A stretch of 19,984 nucleotides of DNA. Origin: CAYZEZ01 sp964477295. Its GTDB lineage: Bacteria; Bacteroidota; Bacteroidia; Bacteroidales; SM23-62. The first letter of the stretch is position 1. Each line of letters begins with the position of its first letter. The translations under genes were made by a program, and so were the position numbers. The stretch is from NCBI GenBank assembly GCA_964477295.1, contig CAYZEZ010000055.1:1-19984 (forward strand), in the 5' to 3' direction. Below, piece by piece: positions 14,725 through 19,984 of this stretch. The notes under the pieces are model-generated. The model ran no database searches, was not told the DNA's origin, and saw only the letters and a list, made by a program, of their open reading frames with translations.

Positions 14725-14759
14725 GAAATTTGGAATTTAGAGTTATGAATTTGGAATTG
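14725..14759. repeat. 7-bp tandem repeat, five degenerate units, in the leader of the nucleoside-hydrolase-like gene
   Basis: Five consecutive heptamers with consensus GGAATTT: GAAATTT, GGAATTT, AGAGTTA, TGAATTT and GGAATTG. The tract fills most of the 49-bp gap between the sulfatase and the nucleoside-hydrolase-like gene and reaches to within 4 bp of the latter's start codon. It resembles the other heptamer tracts in unit length and location but not in consensus. Confidence 0.65.
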
Positions 14760-14770
14760 TGGACCAGGAT

Positions 14771-16360
14771 CTATTCTGGATTGTTTTCTGGTAAAAATGA
14801 TTCTATCATTTTATCAGATTCTCCATACTTTTCCTGGAGCTTCTTCAATTGCTCCTTCAATCCGGCTGTTATGTCATCGTAGCCTTCCTGTCCGAACAGA
14901 TTGTTCATCTCAACCGGGTCTTGTTGTATATCATATAGTTCCCACTCATCTATATCATAGTAAAAATGTATGAGCTTATACCTTTCAGTACGAATACCAT
15001 AGTGCCTTTTTACCTGGTGGACAGCCGGGTATTCATAGTAGTGATAATAAATCGATTTTCTCCAATCTTCTGCCTTTCCGTTGGTAAATAGCGGAGTCAG
15101 ACTGGTTCCCTGCATATCCCTGGGAATTTCAACATTTGCGATATCAAGGAATGTCTCTGCAAAGTCAAGGTTCAATACCATCTCATCACAAGCTGATCCC
15201 GGTTCGATCTTACCAGGCCAGCGGATGATCAGAGGTGTGCGAAATGATTCTCTGTACATAAACCTTTTATCGAACCATCCGTGTTCTCCCAGGTAGAATC
15301 CCTGGTCGGAGGTATATACGACAATAGTGTTTTCTGCTAATCCTGTTTCATCCAGGTAATCCAGTATTCGGCCTACATTGTCATCAACCGATGCAATACA
15401 GGCCAGGTAATCCTGCATGTATCGCTGGTATTTCCATCTTAACAGGTCATCTCCTGCTGGATTTTTTGCCATGAAATCTTCTATCTTTTTATCGTATACT
15501 TCATCCCATTGTCTCCTCTGCTCTTTATTAAACCTGTTGTAACTCCATTTATAGGCATTGACTTCCCAGGGATCATCGGGATTTATGCTATCTAAGTCCT
15601 CGGGTTTGATCTTCAGGTCACCATGCAGGTTCATGTAATCAAGAATGGTCATTTCCTGCTCCCTGGCGGCTCTGCCCCGTGTTTTATAGTCATCGAAAAG
15701 GTTTGGTGGTTCGGGGAATTCAGTATTCTCATAGGTTGTCAGGTGATCCGGGCCTGGCCACCATGACCTGTGTGGTGCCTTGTGCTGGTAAACTAAAAGA
15801 AAAGGCTTGTCAGGATTTCTCTTGTTTTTAAGCCAGTCAAGAGCCATATCTGTAATGATGTCAGTAACATAGCCTTCTATCTGTTGATTACCATCGGGGG
15901 TCCTGAAATCGGGATTATAATAATTTCCCTGTCCCGGCAGCACCTTCCAGAAGTTAAAACCTTTGGGTTCAGTTTTAAGGTGCCATTTGCCTATCATGGC
16001 GGTCTGATAACCATGCTCCTGAAGGATACGCGGGTAGGTTACCTGGGAAGTGTCAAATGGCAACCGGTTGTCCAGTACTCCATTTAAATGGCTGTATTTG
16101 CCTGTCAGGATGACTGCACGGCTGGGGGCACAGATTGAGTTGGTGACAAATGCACGGTTGAAGATCATTCCTTCTTCTGCCAGCCGGTCGATATTAGGGG
16201 TTTCATTCAGGCCCGATCTGTAGGCACTGATGGCCTGATAAGCATGGTCGTCAGCCATGATAAAAACGATGTTTGGTTGCTCCGGCCCCTGCTGGCAGGA
16301 TAATAAAAGAAGCATGAAAGCTCCGGGGATAATTAACAGGTTCCTTTTCATTTGTTTCAT
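14771..16360 (-). CDS. S1-family sulfatase, N-acetylglucosamine-6-sulfatase-like (S1_11-type), lipoprotein
   Basis: 529 residues. A lipoprotein signal ends at LLLLSC (Cys22). The maturation motif CAPSRAVILTGKY has C77, which would become formylglycine, and metal ligands include D37-D38 in MADDHAYQAISAY and the later YTSDQGFYLGEHG. K125 and H127 in GKWHL are standard sulfatase residues. The stretches NETPNIDRLAEEGMIF, SHLNGVLDNRLPFD and PGQGNYYNPDF resemble the subgroup with GlcNAc-6-O-sulfatases, so it probably removes a 6-sulfate from a glycan end; this is inference. The start is ATG at 16360, overlapping the stop of the preceding sulfatase in ATGA, a sign of translational coupling. An alternative Met4 would make little difference. 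Maturation needs an anaerobic sulfatase-maturating enzyme that is not in the window. Confidence 0.9.
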   Translation of the reverse strand: MKQMKRNLLIIPGAFMLLLLSCQQGPEQPNIVFIMADDHAYQAISAYRSGLNETPNIDRLAEEGMIFNRAFVTNSICAPSRAVILTGKYSHLNGVLDNRLPFDTSQVTYPRILQEHGYQTAMIGKWHLKTEPKGFNFWKVLPGQGNYYNPDFRTPDGNQQIEGYVTDIITDMALDWLKNKRNPDKPFLLVYQHKAPHRSWWPGPDHLTTYENTEFPEPPNLFDDYKTRGRAAREQEMTILDYMNLHGDLKIKPEDLDSINPDDPWEVNAYKWSYNRFNKEQRRQWDEVYDKKIEDFMAKNPAGDDLLRWKYQRYMQDYLACIASVDDNVGRILDYLDETGLAENTIVVYTSDQGFYLGEHGWFDKRFMYRESFRTPLIIRWPGKIEPGSACDEMVLNLDFAETFLDIANVEIPRDMQGTSLTPLFTNGKAEDWRKSIYYHYYEYPAVHQVKRHYGIRTERYKLIHFYYDIDEWELYDIQQDPVEMNNLFGQEGYDDITAGLKEQLKKLQEKYGESDKMIESFLPENNPE

Positions 16361-18111
16361 TTTATTTTGGTTATGATGAGGGATTTCAATTCAAGACCGT
16401 TTAAACCGGATTGGTTTCCGGTTTTAAAACTAATGAATTGTTCACCTTCTTGTATATATATCTCTCCAATTTCTGTTATTGGCCACCTCCGCTCGTATAC
16501 TTCCCGGCGTGGAACCCTGTCGGGAGATCCCACTACAGGCGCTTCCATCGCAATCTCAACGGTTGATTCAATAATTTGAGCCGGCGTTTCAACCCGGAGG
16601 ATACATGGAACTGATTCCCGGTTAACAGCCATTTCTGCAGTTACCAAAAAAGTTCCGGGTGATCTGTTATTTATTTCCCAATAGCAGGAATCAGTTGAGG
16701 ACCTGAAATTTACGATCCAGTCATTTGCCCATCCCGATCCCCCTTTATATTCCAGTTGGCCGGTTAATTTGGCTTCCGGGGCAGGAAGTGTTACTTCAGG
16801 GGCTTCAATAAATCCGAGTGGCACCGGCAGCGGTTCTATTCCCGAAGAGGTAACATCCTCTATCCAGTTATTATATGCCCTGGATAACCCGGTGGTAATG
16901 TCGGGATATAGACCTGAAATGTCATGTTTCTGTCCAGGGTCATCCAGCATGTTGTAAAGCAATGTATCCTGACGGGGATTAATAACCAGACGATACTCTG
17001 CTGTTCTGACAGATCCGGGATACGGTTTAAATGTCCATGAACCCTGGTGGGTAAAGATCTGCCTGTCCTGGTAACTGTTCTCAATCATTGCCGGAACAAG
17101 GCTGATCCCATCAAGGTGCAGGGAGTCAGGAACAGGTATATGACATAGTTCATGGAGGGTAGGGAACAGGTCGATATGTGCCCCCAGCTGTTTTACCAGT
17201 TTCCCTGCCGGTAGTTTTCCGGGATACCTGATATAACAAGGAACCCTTACTCCCCCTTCATCCACATACGCTTTTTTCCCTTTCATGCCACCGTTGTACC
17301 GCCAGCTGTTGGGACCATTGTCGGTGAGAAAAATGACGATAGTATTATCTGCCAGTCCCAGGCTATCCAATTCAGCCAGTACTTTGCCGGTGTTATCATC
17401 AATGTTTTCACACATGCCATAAATACAGGCAGTGAAATCATCAAATCCTATTTCTTTATACTTGTTAAAATAATTGTCAGGAACCTGTAACGGGGTATGA
17501 GGCGTATTGAATGACAGATAGCAAAGGAAAGGATGATGCTGTTTTGAACGGATGAAATCAATGGCACGGCCGGTAAGTACATCGGCTATATATCCTTCCG
17601 TTTTAACCGGAGTATTATTGTAGTAGAGAGTTGTATTGAAATAATTATTCCAATGTCCGGCTTTAAATCCGAAAAATTCATCAAATCCCTGTCCTGCCGG
17701 ATCATTAGGGAATTGTGATCCATTGTGCCATTTCCCGATACAGGCGGTGGCGTACCCATGATCCCTGAAAGATTCAGCGAGGGTGTATTCTTCGCTTCTC
17801 ATTACCTCCATCCTTCTTGTTACACCATGTGTCCCTGTTCGCAGGTGATAACGACCCGTAAGGAGACTGGCACGTGTGGGGGCACATACGGGGCATACAT
17901 AAAACCGGTCAAAGCTGACGCTTTCCCTTGCAAGCCGGTCGAGGACAGGAGTAGATATCGAATCGTTTTTATTGATGCTAAAATCGCCCCATCCCTGATC
18001 ATCAGTAATGATAATCAGCACGTTAGGGTGGTTATCGATTTGCCTGTTGTTACATCCAAACTGGACCATAACAAGAAACAATAAAGCGAAAGGAGAAATA
18101 ACTTTAATCAT
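16357..18111 (-). CDS. S1-family arylsulfatase-type sulfatase with C-terminal beta domain, lipoprotein
   Basis: 584 residues. A lipoprotein signal ends at VMVQFGC (Cys20). Formylglycine motif: CAPTRASLLTGRY with C76. D37-D38 (ITDDQGWGD), K127 and H129 (GKWHN) and FLTDNGPNSW are the usual catalytic and calcium-binding residues. The standard sulfatase body ends near residue 440; the remaining about 140 residues (from GQLEYKGGSGWANDW) form an extra beta-rich domain with KTGNQSGLNGLELKSL, similar to C-terminal domains of some Bacteroidota and Planctomycetes arylsulfatases. The substrate is unknown. It is cotranscribed with GH130 upstream (49 bp) and overlaps the next sulfatase by 4 bp. The two sulfatases differ clearly in sequence, so they probably remove different sulfates rather than being recent duplicates. 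Confidence 0.92.
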   Translation of the reverse strand: MIKVISPFALLFLVMVQFGCNNRQIDNHPNVLIIITDDQGWGDFSINKNDSISTPVLDRLARESVSFDRFYVCPVCAPTRASLLTGRYHLRTGTHGVTRRMEVMRSEEYTLAESFRDHGYATACIGKWHNGSQFPNDPAGQGFDEFFGFKAGHWNNYFNTTLYYNNTPVKTEGYIADVLTGRAIDFIRSKQHHPFLCYLSFNTPHTPLQVPDNYFNKYKEIGFDDFTACIYGMCENIDDNTGKVLAELDSLGLADNTIVIFLTDNGPNSWRYNGGMKGKKAYVDEGGVRVPCYIRYPGKLPAGKLVKQLGAHIDLFPTLHELCHIPVPDSLHLDGISLVPAMIENSYQDRQIFTHQGSWTFKPYPGSVRTAEYRLVINPRQDTLLYNMLDDPGQKHDISGLYPDITTGLSRAYNNWIEDVTSSGIEPLPVPLGFIEAPEVTLPAPEAKLTGQLEYKGGSGWANDWIVNFRSSTDSCYWEINNRSPGTFLVTAEMAVNRESVPCILRVETPAQIIESTVEIAMEAPVVGSPDRVPRREVYERRWPITEIGEIYIQEGEQFISFKTGNQSGLNGLELKSLIITKIK

Positions 18112-18123
18112 TTTGCATTGTTA

Positions 18124-18139
18124 TTTACCGGTTTACCGG
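18124..18139. repeat. Two exact TTTACCGG units forming a small hairpin between GH130 and sulfatase
   Basis: TTTACCGG is repeated exactly in tandem within the 49-bp gap. On the transcribed minus strand this gives ACCGG-TAAA-CCGGT, a 5-bp stem followed by an A/T-rich stretch. The structure is weak and could be chance or a local duplication. Confidence 0.5.
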
Positions 18140-18160
18140 TCATCGATCTGTAATCACTGA

Positions 18161-19345
18161 TCAGCGTTCACTGTATTTGATATTTTTTTGTATCAGGGAG
18201 ATCCTTTGTTTCACACAGACTGCTGACCGCAGACCATCTTCCGGGGTATTCATAACGTAGTCGAGCAGCTTGTCCAGGGTAGTAGTGGCAACATGCATCC
18301 TGGTATCTGATGATCCATAATAGATGAAGATTCTGCCATTTTTATTCATGACCCATCCATTGCTAAAGACCACATTAGACACATCTCCAACGCGTTCGAT
18401 TCCTTCCGGGGCTAAAAAATAACCACCCGGCTGCTTTATCATTTTGGCCGGATCCTCAAGATCGGTCAGGAATAAATAAAGTACATACCTGAGACCAGCA
18501 GCACAATCCCTTACTCCATGTGCCAGGTGCAGCCATCCTTCGGGTGTTTTCAAGGGGGCAGGCCCCTGTCCATTCTTCAATTCTTTAATGGTATGATACT
18601 CACGATGGTCGATAATTTCTTCCTTTTCAATGACAGCATGCTCTATATCTTCGGCCAGTCCCCAGCCTATACCACCTCCCGAACCGGCCTGAATAAAATC
18701 ATCCTGCGGTCGGGTATAGAAAGCATACTTACCTCCGATAAACTCTGGGTGAAGGACACAATTCCTCTGTTGGGGGGAAGGGGTTTTAAGGTCGTCGAGA
18801 CGCACCCAGGTTTTAAGGTCCCTTGTCCTTGCAATACCACACTGGGCAATAGCTGAAGACAGGTCGCCAGATGGAGCTTTGGTATCCTTTCTCTCAGCAC
18901 AGAACACACCATAAATCCATCCATCCTGATGCTGTGTCAGCCGCATATCGTATATGTTGGTTTCCAGGCCATCCGTTTCTGGGATCACCACCGGGTAATC
19001 CCAGAATTTGAAGTGATCAATTCCATTTGGACTTTCGGCTACGGCAATAAAGGATTTCCGGTCCCAACCTTCCACCCTTACAGCAAGCAATATCTTTTTA
19101 TCCAGTTCAATGGCACCTGAATTTAAGGTTGCATTAATCCCCATTCTTTCCATGAGGTGCGGATTGGAATCGGGATTCATATCGTACCTCCAAAACAATG
19201 GGGTATGAGCGCTGGTTACCACCGGGTACTTATATTTATCATATATACCGTTTCCCCCTTTAGTTACCTTGTTTAGTCTGGAGATCAGTTTATTGTGTTT
19301 TTTTTGCAATACAGAAAGTCTCTGTTCAAATTCCTTATTTTTCAT
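18161..19345 (-). CDS. GH130 4-O-beta-D-mannosyl-D-glucose phosphorylase (GH130_1)
   Basis: 394 residues, no signal peptide, so cytoplasmic. Reversibly phosphorolyses 4-O-beta-mannosyl-glucose to alpha-mannose 1-phosphate and glucose. The sequence closely follows the characterised Bacteroides fragilis and Ruminococcus albus enzymes: YPVVTSAHTPLFWRYDMN, MERMGINATLNSGAI, VRVEGWDRKSFIAVAESPNG, IYDMRL with D133 as the proton donor (equivalent to BfMGP D131), GSGGGIGWGL, GWLHLAHGVRDCAAGLRYVL and SSDTRMHVATTT. Its presence implies that a mannosyl-glucose unit reaches the cytoplasm, which is unusual beside an unsaturated-uronide and sulfate toolkit. It is 55 bp after the glycyl radical enzyme and 49 bp before the sulfatase. 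The C-terminus has a basic tail. A related GH130 specificity cannot be excluded, but the motif agreement is strong. Confidence 0.92.
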   Translation of the reverse strand: MKNKEFEQRLSVLQKKHNKLISRLNKVTKGGNGIYDKYKYPVVTSAHTPLFWRYDMNPDSNPHLMERMGINATLNSGAIELDKKILLAVRVEGWDRKSFIAVAESPNGIDHFKFWDYPVVIPETDGLETNIYDMRLTQHQDGWIYGVFCAERKDTKAPSGDLSSAIAQCGIARTRDLKTWVRLDDLKTPSPQQRNCVLHPEFIGGKYAFYTRPQDDFIQAGSGGGIGWGLAEDIEHAVIEKEEIIDHREYHTIKELKNGQGPAPLKTPEGWLHLAHGVRDCAAGLRYVLYLFLTDLEDPAKMIKQPGGYFLAPEGIERVGDVSNVVFSNGWVMNKNGRIFIYYGSSDTRMHVATTTLDKLLDYVMNTPEDGLRSAVCVKQRISLIQKNIKYSER

Positions 19346-19369
19346 TCTGTTAGAATATTATTATTTCAC

Positions 19370-19389
19370 CAGGTTGCCCTGGCAGCCTG
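19370..19389. promoter_or_regulatory. Hairpin between the glycyl radical enzyme and GH130
   Basis: CAGGTTGCC (19370-19378) pairs with GGCAGCCTG (19381-19389) with a single G-U or A-C position; the closing pairs leave a tight loop. On the minus strand it follows the stop of the glycyl radical enzyme by 11 nt and precedes the GH130 start by 24 nt. It is followed by an A/T-rich but not U-only stretch, so it could be an attenuator or processing hairpin. A shorter repeat ATTCT/AGAAT (19344-19356) sits just at the GH130 start. Confidence 0.4.
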
Positions 19390-19400
19390 AGGCAATAAGT

Positions 19401-19984
19401 TCAATATAATGTTCTGTTTAAAATTTCCAGCTGAATCTCTTTGCTTAATTCCACAAATTTTGCACTGAATCCCCCCACCCGGACAATCAGGTGAGAGTAT
19501 TTTTCCGGTTCCTTCATGGCATTCTCCAGGTCATCTTTTCCCACTACAGTTATCATGGCTTGTGTTCCGCCCTGTATGAAGTATGAATTAAGCAGGGCAT
19601 CAAGATGTTCCCTGTAATCAATAAAAAGTTCTTTACTGAATTTCATGTTCTGGACAGCACCGGCATGTATGGACGGATCAGGTTTGGAAAGTGAATTCAG
19701 AAGTGCGGTAGGGCCGGATGAATCTCTCCCCATGCTTGGAGAATTACCATTAGACATACTGGTAAAGGCCTTTCTGCCATCGGCTGAGGCCGCAGTAAAT
19801 TTTCCCAGGGTGGTATTTGCATCGTTGTTAATATTGACCACGAGATAGGAATCGAGGTTTGTATTGTTTCCCTGATCCCGGGTATGGTTACAAACAAAAT
19901 TATGCAGATAGGTAGCCATTTGGTCAGCCTCTTCCAGGTCATTACCATATTTTGGTGCATTTAGCATCTCAAGCCTTTCCTGTG
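19401..19984 (-). CDS. Glycyl radical enzyme (PFL-like), C-terminal part; 5' end outside the window
   Basis: The 193 visible residues are the C-terminus of a pyruvate formate-lyase/glycerol-dehydratase superfamily protein; the frame is open to the window edge. LEMLNAPKYGND and ASADGRKAFTSMSNGNSPS (with the usual ADGR) are family hallmarks. RVGGFSAKF contains the glycyl radical site: the glycine codon is at 19470-19472, 22 residues from the C-terminus. The thiyl Cys and the substrate pocket lie outside the window, so the reaction (for example diol dehydration, C-C or C-N cleavage) cannot be assigned. Enzyme activation needs a radical SAM activase, probably encoded upstream; the enzyme is destroyed by oxygen, so the host is anaerobic. 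It is the first visible gene of the minus-strand operon, 55 bp before GH130. Confidence 0.88.
   Translation of the reverse strand, partial: QERLEMLNAPKYGNDLEEADQMATYLHNFVCNHTRDQGNNTNLDSYLVVNINNDANTTLGKFTAASADGRKAFTSMSNGNSPSMGRDSSGPTALLNSLSKPDPSIHAGAVQNMKFSKELFIDYREHLDALLNSYFIQGGTQAMITVVGKDDLENAMKEPEKYSHLIVRVGGFSAKFVELSKEIQLEILNRTLY

Noticed and set aside
19344..19356. ATTCT/AGAAT inverted repeat at the GH130 start as an operator
   Set aside because: Five-base arms in AT-rich sequence are expected by chance; noted only with the neighbouring hairpin.

Overview
The window looks like anaerobic Bacteroidota chromosome, probably Bacteroidales/Marinilabiliales-like. The reasons are the LacZ-type GH2, GH97, GH88, GH130 and S1 sulfatase repertoire, signal peptides ending in -AQ or in Bacteroidota-style lipoboxes, the near absence of Shine-Dalgarno sequences, a glycyl radical enzyme, and several 7-bp tandem repeat tracts between genes. 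No tRNA, rRNA, CRISPR array, transposase or SusC/SusD pair was seen. The species is not identifiable by eye.

Left part (1-4866). The 3' end of a GntR/UTRA repressor is followed 21 bp later by an FGGY kinase of the rhamnulokinase/fuculokinase type. This pair converges on an oppositely oriented pair, a YghZ-type aldo/keto reductase followed by a Gfo/Idh/MocA dehydrogenase. A GC-rich hairpin inside a GTCATCC-bounded repeat separates the two pairs. The stretch 4398-4790, which has no intact gene, holds a previously hidden relic of a 4Fe-4S polyferredoxin on the minus strand. It is broken by an in-frame TGA and ends in a 20-bp tandem duplication.

Right part (4867-19984). A lipoprotein GH88 unsaturated glucuronyl hydrolase on the plus strand faces a nine-gene, closely spaced minus-strand set. 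In transcription order it is: glycyl radical enzyme (partial), GH130 mannosylglucose phosphorylase, sulfatase, sulfatase (ATGA overlap), membrane-anchored nucleoside-hydrolase-like protein, GH97 retaining glycosidase, heparinase II/III-like lyase, an internally deleted FAD oxidoreductase remnant, and a GH2 beta-galactosidase-like enzyme. Together this is a carbohydrate-degradation locus for a sulfated, uronic-acid-containing glycan. The sulfatases would desulfate, the lyase would create unsaturated uronides, GH88 would remove them, GH2 and GH97 would trim neutral sugars, and the cytoplasmic GH130 would phosphorolyse a mannosyl disaccharide. The exact glycan (GAG-like, ulvan-like or other) is not decidable from this window.

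The most unusual material lies between and at the ends of genes. Heptamer tandem tracts of different consensus occur at four loci and reach into an N-terminus and a stop codon. A 27-nt element carrying the core CCTTGGAGG is shared by two gene ends. At 6039-6072 a perfect 34-bp palindrome supplies the last five residues (NLGGF) and the stop codons of two convergent proteins. Two decayed genes show that the locus is being remodelled.
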